Positions 38,461 through 47,492 of a DNA stretch of 64,000 nucleotides are shown here, piece after piece. The notes below the pieces were generated by a model. That model was not told where the DNA came from, ran no database searches, and saw nothing but the letters and a program-made list of their open reading frames with translations. Where the stretch lies: contig LFMX01000007.1 of assembly GCA_001184405.1 (NCBI GenBank), positions 1 through 64,000 on the forward strand. Direction: 5' to 3'. This stretch comes from Candidatus Burkholderia humilis. GTDB lineage: Bacteria; Pseudomonadota; Gammaproteobacteria; Burkholderiales; Burkholderiaceae. A program made the position numbers and the translations under genes. Positions within the stretch are counted from its first letter, which is position 1. The number at the start of each line of letters is the position of its first letter.

Positions 38461-39553
38461 TTGAGGCGAGAATACGCGTCGATCCTCTGGCAATCCAACT
38501 TACAGCTATTTGCTGTGTTCATCCGCACGCTAAACGCTAAACCGTTGGCGCCTACGGGGATCAATCCTGCCGTGACAACCTCCATGCATGCTTTAGTTTG
38601 CCGGTCAGGGCAACACACGATCTGCGGTGGACCGTGCGTAATAACCTGCAATTCCCTCTAGTACACACTGATTCTCAGCCTGCACGTAGATGGTCGTTGT
38701 CTGCAGCGACGCGTGTCACCGCATGCGCGTCTTCATCCGGATCGTAATAGGCGCGCGGTGATCGCCGGCGCGATGCGTTGCACGATGGGAGGCAACGCCG
38801 TGAAGTCCTTGGTCGTGAACCCGCGCTCCATCGCGACCGGGCGTTTTAGATAATCGGTGCACTTAGACATGACCGCCGGCGCCGCCAGTTGGATCCTCGT
38901 CACTCTTATAGCTGTGGTCTTCGTCACCTCGCCCAACGTGATCGTCATCGTCGCTCAACGGAGCATCCCTTCCGCGTCCGATGGACGCACATGCACGCCG
39001 ATTCGGCGAGCACCGCATGGGTCTGCGAGAGGAACACCTCAGGCCAGCTCGCGCATTTTCGTGCGCGAGGCCCGTGACGTCATCATCGTCCGTGGGGGGC
39101 GAGCCGTACATCACACGCTGCACGAGGGCGACGGCTCCACCGTCCGCAATGACGTCCATGACCGCACCGAAAACGGCGTCTCTAATAGAGACTGTCCATA
39201 GATCTCCGACAGCACGATCAGCACGGCGAGTTAGATGCGTGTCGGCTTGATCGGCAACCCCGGCCGCGTCGCCGTGCGACGTGAGCCAGGCGGCGGCCGC
39301 GGTGCGCTTCAGCGTGATCGACTTTCAGGACGACTTGCGCAACTTCAGGGCTGGGCGCTTATGCCGGCCAGCGATTTAAGTCGTCGTGATCAGGATGCTG
39401 ACGCTGATCACGTTTCGTTTGCCGTCCGTGGAACACGTGCGTCGCGACGATGATCCCGTCGCGATCCTTGGAATCACCCTCATCGCCTGAAACTTCTTGT
39501 GTCACGGGCCTGTGCCCTCTCACGCGTTTTGCAATAAGCTGATTCTACCGCTG
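38461..39553. other. degenerate coding debris, no intact gene
   Basis: About 1.1 kb of high-GC sequence with no intact gene. Minus-strand codon use looks coding in pieces, for example IQLAAPAVMSKCTDYLKRPVAMERG near 38,880-38,800 and DVIADGGAVALVQRVMYGSP near 39,160-39,100, separated by frame changes. I do not recognise the family. The plus-strand open frames across it look like shadows of these. Confidence 0.4.
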
Positions 39554-39593
39554 AAACGTAATCCTGATAATATGAATTATCAGGATTACGTTT
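39554..39593. repeat. perfect 17-bp inverted repeat upstream of the integrase
   Basis: AAACGTAATCCTGATAA (39,554-39,570) and its exact reverse complement (39,577-39,593) flank TATGAA. The palindrome ends 76 bases before the integrase ATG. It is a candidate core recombination site for that tyrosine recombinase (two inverted binding arms around a 6-bp overlap region), or its operator. Confidence 0.8.
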
Positions 39594-39669
39594 AATGGGT
39601 AAAATCAGGGGGTAGGACATCTACGTCCCGCCCAGACGGGCCTTCCGACGAATCAACGAGAAGCTGCAT

Positions 39670-41502
39670 ATGGCGAATAAACCGCAGACCGTCACGAAAA
39701 GCCGAGCGTTGTACACGAGGAATCACTTTGCGGCGCTCCGCGCGTTCGTTCAGCGTGTGCCTGCGGCGACGATCGCGCGCCTGTATTTCTCAGAAGACGA
39801 GCAAGGCCATGAAGCGACGCCGGGATGGGTCGAGTCATATCTGCGGCGCATGCAGGTGGAACTGGTCGATCTCGCGCTCGAGCACGGTTCGTCGGTGCTC
39901 GCAGACTATCTGAAGGCGTCGGCCAAAGCCCACGGCAGCGCACGGCTCACGGCCGTAACGCTCAAGATGGTTGAGCAGGTTGCGCTGTTGGCAGTGGCCA
40001 AGCCTGAGGCAACGCACAGCGTCGGCATGTGGTTCCGGCCGCTGGTCGCGCGCCGCTTGAACGACGCAGGGATTCGCACACTGGTCGAACTGGTGGGGTT
40101 TTGTAATCGGCGCGGTAGAAGCTGGTGGCGTGCCATTCCGCGCATTGGGCCGGGGCGCGCGCAGCGAATCCTATCGTGGCTGCGTCAAAACGAAACGCTG
40201 ATCGGCGTGCACGTGGCCGCAGACGTGTCGCTCGACGACCCGTTCAGCGCGCCAGAAAGCCAACGTGTAACGATTGATACGGTCTCCGTCACGCTTGTAC
40301 CGCTTGAGCGCCTCCAACTGGCACACGCCCTATCGGGTACGGACGGCATCAATCGCCATGGCAGCTTTCCTTACATCCAGGCGGGCCATGATCTCGACGC
40401 AGTACGGGCGTATTTGCATCACTACCGTGAACAGCCTAAGACGCTACGCGCCTACACTAAAGAACTCGAGCGCTTCCTGTTATGGTCTGTCACCATTAGA
40501 ATAAAACCGCTGAGCTCGCTACTGGCCGATGACTGTGAAGCCTATAAAGACTTCTTGCGTGCACCCTCTCCCAATTTCGTTGGACCGCGTGCATCCAGAG
40601 CAAGCGGCAGATGGCGGCCGTTCGCCACCGCGGAACTGAGCGCCGAAAGCCAACTCTACGCCGTGCGCGCGTTGCGTGCGGCTTTCACTTGGCTGGTGAA
40701 TGTTCGCTACCTCGCGGGCAATCCTTGGACAGCTGTCTTGGATCCGATCACCATCCAGCGGGAAGATCTCCCGAAAGTGGATCGGGCGCTGCCGCCGTTG
40801 CTCTGGCAACGCATCCGAGCATACATAGACACTCAATGCGGGCAAGAGGAAGGCTCATATTGGCGGTCAATTCGCGTCGCGCTGCTGCTGGGGGGCGACT
40901 CGGGGCTCAGGCGCGAGGAACTCGTTGGCGCACGGCGTGAAGCGATGTCGCCGACAAGCCACGGGGATGGCCACAGCAACGACGATGAGACTGTCTGGCA
41001 ACTGTCCATCGTGGGCAAACGGAACAAGCAACGCACGGTGCCGGTCAGCCCCGCGACCATCGCCGCTTTGAGCGTGCACTGGCGCGATCGAGGCCTCGAC
41101 TTAGAAACTGCGAAAGACGGACCGCTGCTGTCCACACTTTTTGTGCCTCGGACAGGCTTCGGCCAAAAAAAGTATGCCGACGGCACCGCCCTCGCCTACC
41201 ACGTCGACAGCATCAACAAAATGGTCAAATGGGCAATGAAACGCCTTATCGCCGGCATGCCGGATCTGTCAGTCGAAGACATGAAGCTGCTGGTCGGCAC
41301 GTCACCGCATGCGTTTCGGCACGTCTTCGGCACGCTCGCGGTCACCGAAGACGTGCCGCTGGACATCGTGCAAAAGATCCTCGGACACGCCTCGCTGCAG
41401 ACGACTTCGATCTACGTTCAGGCGGAAAAGCAGCGGATGCTGCGGGAGGCTGCATCCTTTTATCGTCGGCTCAAAACCGACGAACCTGGCGGAAACGATT
41501 AA
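39670..41502 (+). CDS. large tyrosine recombinase/integrase with DUF3701-type N-terminal region
   Basis: The 610-residue protein has an N-terminal domain of about 180 residues with FCNRRGRSWWRAIPRIGPGRAQRIL (a helix-hairpin-helix-like DNA contact) typical of the DUF3701 group, then a SAM-like core-binding domain, then the catalytic domain. The active-site residues are all present: Arg in SGLRREEL, HxxR in HAFRH, the second His in GHAS, and the nucleophile Tyr in TSIYVQ. It is intact, unlike its surroundings, so it is recent or maintained. A palindromic candidate site lies upstream and a degenerate second copy lies at 43.8-44.3 kb. Confidence 0.92.
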   Translation: MANKPQTVTKSRALYTRNHFAALRAFVQRVPAATIARLYFSEDEQGHEATPGWVESYLRRMQVELVDLALEHGSSVLADYLKASAKAHGSARLTAVTLKMVEQVALLAVAKPEATHSVGMWFRPLVARRLNDAGIRTLVELVGFCNRRGRSWWRAIPRIGPGRAQRILSWLRQNETLIGVHVAADVSLDDPFSAPESQRVTIDTVSVTLVPLERLQLAHALSGTDGINRHGSFPYIQAGHDLDAVRAYLHHYREQPKTLRAYTKELERFLLWSVTIRIKPLSSLLADDCEAYKDFLRAPSPNFVGPRASRASGRWRPFATAELSAESQLYAVRALRAAFTWLVNVRYLAGNPWTAVLDPITIQREDLPKVDRALPPLLWQRIRAYIDTQCGQEEGSYWRSIRVALLLGGDSGLRREELVGARREAMSPTSHGDGHSNDDETVWQLSIVGKRNKQRTVPVSPATIAALSVHWRDRGLDLETAKDGPLLSTLFVPRTGFGQKKYADGTALAYHVDSINKMVKWAMKRLIAGMPDLSVEDMKLLVGTSPHAFRHVFGTLAVTEDVPLDIVQKILGHASLQTTSIYVQAEKQRMLREAASFYRRLKTDEPGGND

Positions 41503-41625
41503 CAAGCCAGTTGCTGACATCCCATGAGGTCAGGTGGGCATCCATTCGCAATAGACGCTTACATCTTTCATATCCACGGACGCAAGACGCGAGGCGTTTA
41601 TAGCTCAGATCCACAGGGAGTTGTT

Positions 41626-41976
41626 ATGGTCTGCTCCATCGACATCAAGCTTCTCGGCGTTCGTGCCAAACGAATGTCAACTTTGTTTAGCGTGCTGCTC
41701 AGCGTGGGCTTGTCCGGTGCGTGCATCGATGCGTCGGCGCACGTGACAATCGGAATTGGTTTTGGCTACGCCCCACCTGTCTACATCGCGCCGCCGCCGA
41801 TTTATTATCCACCGCCCCCTCCCCCGCCACCCGTCTACTACGCGCCCCCCGGCCCGCTGTTATCTATCAGCCGCCTCCGCCGCCGATTATCTATGGCGAA
41901 GACTGGCGAGCGCATGAGTGGCGCGAACGTCAAGAATGGCATCAATACAGGGCGCATGAACGTTGGCGTGCTCTGA
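41626..41976 (+). pseudogene. exported proline-rich protein, frameshifted
   Basis: ATG 41,626 follows CAGGGAG. A hydrophobic signal segment (LFSVLLSVGLSGACIDASA) leads to VTIGIGFGYAPPVYIAPPPI and a Pro/Tyr run. In a C-rich stretch near 41,855 the frame changes; the natural continuation in another frame (IYQPPPPPIIYGEDWRAHEW and RERQEWHQYRAHERW) gives the charged tail seen in small Burkholderia PXPV-type secreted proteins. Function unknown, presumably envelope-associated. Confidence 0.65.
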
Positions 41977-42112
41977 CTACGGGTACTAATCAAAATTTGC
42001 CGATCGATGTAGAGTCAAAAACGATCTTTGTTTGCAATGCGTTTTTTCCACACCCAGTTTCCCCTGAACGCACACTGACGTTTCATAACATATGGTCGCT
42101 GTTGGCTCTAAT

Positions 42113-42354
42113 TCAGTATAAGGATTTTTTGAGATTGTTTAGTTTTTTGTAGATGAGCTGCCAGTTCGGTTCGAGGTGTGAGTCTCGATACCCATTCCAT
42201 TGGCCTTTCAGCGGATGATCGAGGTACCTTTCTGACAGAGGCTGTTGTTCCAGCAGGAACTGCAACAACGTGCGCAGTTTTTGGAGATCCTTGCTCTTTT
42301 TTCGGCACGTTTCACGTCGTGTTTGAATGCGCCCGAACGCACGACTGTGAGCAT
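42113..42354 (-). pseudogene. YafQ/RelE-type mRNA interferase toxin, frameshifted
   Basis: From ATG 42,354 the protein begins FKHDVKRAEK; after a frame change in an A run near 42,303 it continues SKDLQKLRTLLQFLLEQQPL, DHPLKGQWNGYRDSHLEPNWQLIYK. The GYRDSHLEPNWQLIY block is the YafQ active-site region. The C-terminus then degenerates into a Lys/Asn/Leu tail ending at 42,113. The catalytic tail is lost. Confidence 0.83.
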
Positions 42355-42611
42355 CAGAGACCCAAATCCCAAAACAGGGTGTCAGCGGAATCGGAACGCT
42401 CACCACGACCAGCTTCGAGTTTTTCGATGACGCGGCGCGTCGTGGTGTTCGGCACGGCCACTTCAAACGGCAGACGCTGCTCGTCCGCGATACGCAGCAT
42501 GAGCAGACGGATAGCATCGGATACGGACAATCCCATCCGATTGAGCGCTTCAGATGCCCGTTCCTTGGTAACAGCGTCGATACGGGCGCGAACATAGGTG
42601 TCAGTAGTCAT
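42354..42611 (-). CDS. dinJ: RelB/DinJ-type antitoxin
   Basis: An 85-residue antitoxin: YVRARIDAVTKERASEALNRMGLSVSDAIRLLMLRIADEQRLPFEV is the RelB/DinJ ribbon-helix-helix block, read here as two adjoining motifs, followed by a toxin-wrapping tail. ATG 42,611 is the natural start. It overlaps the toxin start by one base pair step (ATGA). It is intact while its toxin is broken. Confidence 0.9.
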   Translation of the reverse strand: MTTDTYVRARIDAVTKERASEALNRMGLSVSDAIRLLMLRIADEQRLPFEVAVPNTTTRRVIEKLEAGRGERSDSADTLFWDLGL

Positions 42612-43042
42612 GTGATCCTCTTCATGCAAGCACCAATTGTAGTCCAGTTGTAGTTGCAACATGAATCCAGGAGATAGAGCGAGCCTATCCATTCCCTAAA
42701 TATGGCTCAAACGCGGTACACATTGCCACAAGGCAGTGGATTGATTTCAGCACCGGCCTTCAGACCTGGATTAATCGCCATGCTTGATGACGCGAAACAC
42801 ACACATCAGATAACCGGAGTTATCACGAATACGGATTTATGCTACCAGAATTTGCCCCGCCGAACTTCGTTAGAGCTTCGGCCGTATAAAAAGCATGGCG
42901 ATCGCCGGCGCGGCACCTTCGCTCCCGCATTCCGAAACGACCATGACCCTCGCTGACTGGCCATACATCCGGCGCTCGCTGCGCCACCTGCTGGCTCGCA
43001 CTTCCGCCGCTTACGGCCGCACTCGCGCTTTACCGCTGGAGT
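42612..43042. other. gap without a supportable gene
   Basis: A plus-strand ORF from 42,702 (MAQTRYTLPQGSGLISAPAF) has no recognised family or strong Shine-Dalgarno, and the second half overlaps high-GC coding-like debris of the next membrane gene. I do not call it. Confidence 0.35.
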
Positions 43043-43648
43043 ATGCAGCAGCGCACCACCGCACGGAACAACGATCCGGCGGTGCGGACGGTCCGCGCGG
43101 CAGTGCGCGCGTTCTTTCACTGGCGCGACGCGGTCTCAGTGATCGAGCACGCCCTGTTGGGTACTGGCATGGCGCTCGTCGACGCCGCAGTGCTCCAGTT
43201 GTTCTACTTCGCGATGCATCCCCTGTACGCCCGACCCGGCAACGGCACGTCCGTCAGAGATACCCCGGTGGCGCTCCGGTGGAGTCTGACCACAGGTGCC
43301 GCCGTGCTGCTTGCCGTGCTGTGTTGGTCAGCTGCCTACCCTGGCACCCGCATGCTTATGGCAGCGGCGGCCGTTGCCCTGGCGTCTGTAGTGCTCGATA
43401 AGCCCGGCTGCGCCCGGCGGCTTTCGCAGACACAGCCGGAATGCTTTGTTGCGGTGGCGGGAACTTTGCCATGGCTTGGCTTTGAGCTGGCCTGGAAGCT
43501 CTATCAATAGCCATTCACAAAGGATCCAGCGGGCATTGTGGCGGCGCAACTGGCCGCCAGTGGCGTCACGTTGGTTGCGTGCAGCTTCGTGATGGGGGCT
43601 GCCGTGCACCGCTGCGACGCACTGCGACCCCTGTGGACGCAGACGTGA
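43043..43648 (+). pseudogene. integral membrane protein of unknown family, interrupted by TAG
   Basis: The frame from 43,043 gives an amphipathic start (AVRTVRAAVRAFFHWRDAV) and then hydrophobic segments (MALVDAAVLQLFYFAM, LTTGAAVLLAVLCWSAAY, MLMAAAAVALASVV). TAG 43,508-43,510 interrupts after LYQ; the same frame continues PFTKDPAGIVAAQLAASG, VTLVACSFVMGAAV to TGA 43,646. The N-terminus may extend upstream in another frame. No function can be given. Confidence 0.5.
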
Positions 43649-43819
43649 AATCCACCATGAGTCGCGTGTCTGGCGATTGCGATGATCCACACCAAGGGCG
43701 ACGCGGCCCGCGAGAACCGAACAATAGAGAAGTTTTACGAGGCGGGTCGGACCGCCATCGATAGGCGGTCAATGGAAACCCTGCAACGGTAGAACTGAGT
43801 CTCGAAAATCAGTTTTACC

Positions 43820-44340
43820 CGCCGTCGTTGTGGGAACGCACCAGCGCTTACATTGATCAGCAATCCGCGCGGGAAGACGGTAGGTACTGGCACATCGTTC
43901 GTGTCGCCCTACTGCTAGACGAGTTCCGGGCTGCGCCGTGAAGAACTGGTAAGCACCCGGCGGGAGGCCACGTCGCCCTCGAATTGCGGGGATGACAATG
44001 GACCTGCCTGGCAGGTAATCATCGTTGGCACAAAGGAAGCAGCAAAGCAGCACAAAGTGCCCGTCAGGCCGGCGACTCTGGCTGTCCTCACCACGCACTA
44101 GCAAGACCGCGAACTCAGCTTCGAAGCCGCGAAGGAAGGGCCCTGCTCTCCACATTGAACATCCCGCGCACGTCGTAGGTGCAGACAAGCATGCGAGATA
44201 ACCACCCTCGCCTACCACGTTGACGGCATCAATAAGATGATCCAGTGGCAATGAAGCGACTGATCGCTGGGATGGCGTGCAGCCTTAGCGGCCCTTATGC
44301 TGGCACGGAGATGAAGCTGGTTGGTCATTCGGTCGGCGAT
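43820..44340 (+). pseudogene. degenerate copy of the tyrosine recombinase gene
   Basis: SLWERTSAYIDQQSAREDGRYWHIVRVALLL parallels the intact integrase (LLWQRIRAYIDTQCGQEEGSYW... RVALLL), and later fragments match YHVDGINKM and MKRLIAGM. Several frame changes and stops occur, and the HxxR...Tyr region is not found. This is the ruin of a second recombinase of the same family, so the family was here more than once. Confidence 0.8.
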
Positions 44341-44865
44341 CTACTCACATCACGATCCGATTTGCGGAGGTTGCGATCACCTTGTGGACCGCACTCACCT
44401 TGTGGACCGCACATGACGTGGTAGATAACGGTAGTCCGAAGATCCTTACCTTATGGCAGTAGGTTATTGCCATTGCTGACGAAGAAAATCCGCTGGAGCA
44501 ATGGAAAACCGTGTTGGCCGGTGCTGACGAGTTTTCGCCGACCTGATGCGGCACGTTTCCCCGGCGACATCGACAAGTGCTGCTGTGATGATCGGGCTGC
44601 CGTGGCGGCCGCGAACGGCGGCGGCTAGCCAACTGCAATAGGCGCTTACATTTCTCACACCTTCATCGTGCACGAATAGGCGGGGAGAGAGTTAACATTT
44701 TCAGAGCCACAGGAGCCGTCATGGCCGACTCCACTGTGGACTTTTCTAATTATAGCACTCGCGCCAAACAAGTCGACTACGCTCATCGTGCTACTCTGTA
44801 ATGTGTGATCCGATCCAACCCGGATCAGGCGGGTCCGCTCCCACGTTGCAAAAGCATGCACGTTC
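44341..44865. other. gap without genes; short direct repeat
   Basis: No gene is seen. CTTGTGGACCGCA occurs twice in tandem at about 44,380-44,410 with a five-base spacer. The right end leads into the palindromes next to parB. Confidence 0.4.
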
Positions 44866-44871
44866 CGAGGA

Positions 44872-44963
44872 GTGTGCCCATTTGGCACACTTCAAATCTG
44901 GCCGTCTGCAGCAGTGCGAGCGCGGGGGCAAACCGAGCGAGTGTGCCCAATGGGCACACTCGC
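44872..44963. repeat. two palindromes downstream of parB, candidate parS sites
   Basis: GTGTGCC-CATTT-GGCACAC lies at 44,872-44,890. A perfect palindrome with 13-bp arms around one base, GCGAGTGTGCCCA at 44,937-44,949 and its complement at 44,951-44,963, follows 46 bases later. Both share GTGTGCCCA. Repeated palindromes next to parAB are the usual form of ParB-binding centromeres. Whether ParB binds them is inference. Confidence 0.6.
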
Positions 44964-45058
44964 ATGCGCAACTGCGTAGGAAGTACCAATGCTCGTACCA
45001 CGTTTTACGCGACCCTTGGGCACGAAGCTACCGGTATGCCGATACTCCGATAAAAACA

Positions 45059-46114
45059 TCACTCCGTATCGGACGTCTCGGTCTCGAACATTTCCTCGAG
45101 GAATCGTCGGAGCTTCACTTCTTGGGTCTCGGATATGACACCAGGTTTAAACTTCACCGTTATCCCTTTGTTCACATCTTTGACGATGCTCCCAGCTTGG
45201 ATTTTGCCTGCGAAAAACTTATCAATTGTTCGCTCGCCAGACGGAACAGCTAGTGCCCGTTGATCGACTAACGCGCTGATTGCGCTCGCGTACCTCCCTT
45301 GTTCGAGCCGGCCCGAAACAACGTCTGGCCACAAATCATTTGCGGCTAAGATTCCGTCAGCACCACGGTGTTTCAATACACTCGTTATGTTGTCTACCGC
45401 ATGACACCCAAGGATTCCCGGTTTGATCTCTAGATCGTTGATCATGAACTCGGGCAAGTTCGCATATGCCAAGAACTTATACAGACCTCGCCGCGAAAGC
45501 CCCAGCGCCTCGGCTAACTTAGTTCGGTCAGGAAACTCTTTGTCAGCGCGTCGGACACTTTTGCTTATTTCGTAGTCGCTAAGGTCCTTACGACTTATGT
45601 TTTCGGTCAGCGCCAACACGACCATGTCAGCATCATCAGCGTGCGTGATAATGGCATTGATCTTATCTTCACCAAGCAACTGATGAGCGCGCACGCGTCT
45701 CTCGCCCGCAATAAGTTCAAAATACTCATCGCCTTGTGCTGACTTCATCCGTCGAACGAGCACGGGCTGCATAAGCCCAACTTCTTTGATGCTTTCGGCT
45801 AGGTCGTGGAGTTCGTCTTCGTCAAACACCATCCTTGGTTGCCACGGATTTGGCCTCACCGTTGACAGCAGCACTTCGCCTTGCGTTCCGCGATCTTGTA
45901 ACTCTACCAATCGCGCTTCAGCCAATTCCGCGCGCTGCTCCGCCGTACTCGCGCGCTCCTCTGCTTTTGTCACACGCAGTTCTGCCTTGCTGAGCTGATT
46001 TACCAACCCTATGCCTGTTTTTGGTTTTTTTTCCAGCGCATCTTGCTGCACATTACGCTCGGCTGCTGGCGTGAGATTAGCCGTGTTTGTCTGCAAACGT
46101 TTGAGCATGTTCAT
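45059..46114 (-). CDS. parB: ParB-type centromere-binding protein
   Basis: ParB clamps load at parS and partner ParA for replicon segregation. The 351-residue protein has a coiled N-terminal stretch rich in Ala/Glu (AELRVTKAEERASTAEQRAELAEA), then the CTP-binding ParB/Srx core with PNPWQPR, GLMQPVLV, LIAGERRVRAHQLLG and TENISRKDLSDYEI, then a helix-turn-helix (LAEALGLSRRGLYKFLAY) and a C-terminal region. It is intact. It starts four bases after the parA stop, so the two are cotranscribed. Confidence 0.94.
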   Translation of the reverse strand: MNMLKRLQTNTANLTPAAERNVQQDALEKKPKTGIGLVNQLSKAELRVTKAEERASTAEQRAELAEARLVELQDRGTQGEVLLSTVRPNPWQPRMVFDEDELHDLAESIKEVGLMQPVLVRRMKSAQGDEYFELIAGERRVRAHQLLGEDKINAIITHADDADMVVLALTENISRKDLSDYEISKSVRRADKEFPDRTKLAEALGLSRRGLYKFLAYANLPEFMINDLEIKPGILGCHAVDNITSVLKHRGADGILAANDLWPDVVSGRLEQGRYASAISALVDQRALAVPSGERTIDKFFAGKIQAGSIVKDVNKGITVKFKPGVISETQEVKLRRFLEEMFETETSDTE

Positions 46115-46118
46115 TGTT

Positions 46119-47318
46119 CTACACTCCCGCTTCCATATAAAACTCGTCTACCCAACGACAATACTGCTCGAGCGGCTCGCGAATACGAGCAAGCGTCTTG
46201 TTACCGCCATCCCATTTCGAAACGTCGAAAACTGTTGCAAGCCCAACCGCTCCAGTGCTCATTACCGAACTTGCCGGCACTTCAATTGCACTGGTCCAAT
46301 GCCCATAGGCTGCTTGTACCCACGTTCGAACGACCGATGCCGAAGAAGTAGAACTGTTGTCAACTCGCGATAGAAGGACGCTCACGAAATCGAACTTCTT
46401 ATTCTCGTCCCCACCGTCCTTAAAACTACCTGCCATATCGTTGAACAAGGTCCAGAAGGACACGGAGCTTATGAAATCAAGGCTCTCAGGGACGAGTGGC
46501 ATAATCATCGAATCCGCCGCCATCAGGCCATTGATAGTCAAATACGACAACGACGGCGCGGTATCAAGGATGATATAGTCATAACTACAACGCAGCGGTG
46601 CCAGACCATCCCGCAAAATGCCCCAAAACTGAAAGTTTTCTTGTTTGCTTACTTGGGCCGGGATGTAGAACTCGGCGGCAAATAGCGTCGGGTGCGCAGG
46701 AATCACATCGATTCCATCCCAATACGTCTGCTGTATAACATCCTCGAGCTTGTCTTCCTCTGGCGAATAAATATGCGGGAGGACCGTGTCGTCTTCCCCA
46801 AGCATTTTCTCCGCGTACAAGCCACAAAGCTCTGTTAATGACGCTTGCGGATCTAAATCCACAACCAAGACTTTACGACCCCGCAGGCTCAGCCCCTGTG
46901 CAAGACACATAGCAGTAGTCGTCTTGCATGAACCGCCTTTGAAATTCGAGACTGCTAACACTCGTCCCAAACCGTCACCCCCATCGAGCAACCGTGACTT
47001 GAGTGTCATTGATACCTGCTGAAACCAACGGCGCGTTTCAGCCAAGGTGAAAGTTCGAATCCGACCGTTCTTCTGGACTTCTCCCGAGGGTAAATCACCA
47101 CCTTCCCTGGTTGCCAAGTAATGAAGACGCTGTCGATCGATGCCGCACATCTCCGCAACCTGTGTACTTGTGAAAGTAGGCGGGTGTTTTCGAGGATTGG
47201 GAGTCAGAATGTCCCGACGAAGATCCTGGACGAGATCTGCGAGCCGCCTAGACAAGCCATCGACGGTGTCGAGCGTGACGGCCCTATCAATTTCAGGAAA
47301 TTCACTCTTAATTAACAT
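46119..47318 (-). CDS. parA: ParA-type partition ATPase (type Ia, with N-terminal HTH)
   Basis: The 399-residue protein has an N-terminal DNA-binding region (TSTQVAEMCGIDRQRLHYLATREG, MerR-like) as in plasmid type Ia ParA proteins, which also repress their own operon. The deviant Walker A motif is FKGGSCKTTTA; Walker A' VVDLDPQASLT and Walker B YDYIILDTAPSLS follow. It is intact. Its start faces the iteron region, from which the parAB promoter should read. Confidence 0.95.
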   Translation of the reverse strand: MLIKSEFPEIDRAVTLDTVDGLSRRLADLVQDLRRDILTPNPRKHPPTFTSTQVAEMCGIDRQRLHYLATREGGDLPSGEVQKNGRIRTFTLAETRRWFQQVSMTLKSRLLDGGDGLGRVLAVSNFKGGSCKTTTAMCLAQGLSLRGRKVLVVDLDPQASLTELCGLYAEKMLGEDDTVLPHIYSPEEDKLEDVIQQTYWDGIDVIPAHPTLFAAEFYIPAQVSKQENFQFWGILRDGLAPLRCSYDYIILDTAPSLSYLTINGLMAADSMIMPLVPESLDFISSVSFWTLFNDMAGSFKDGGDENKKFDFVSVLLSRVDNSSTSSASVVRTWVQAAYGHWTSAIEVPASSVMSTGAVGLATVFDVSKWDGGNKTLARIREPLEQYCRWVDEFYMEAGV

Positions 47319-47492
47319 ATTCTACGATCCATATATCTTTTGATAACTTTCATAGAATAGTCGAACTTCAAGTAAAAATCACTGACTGAACAGCTCAGTC
47401 TAGCTTGTGACGATCGTCTTAGCTTGCCCACGCTCGCCCTTGTTTTGGCGCGTAGCATAAAAACGTCGCGCGAAGCGATGAAGAAATACTCA

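Noticed and set aside
38863-39201. Asp-rich small proteins on either strand
   Set aside because: Repetitive Asp/Arg translations arise from out-of-frame reading of debris; no start signal or family match.
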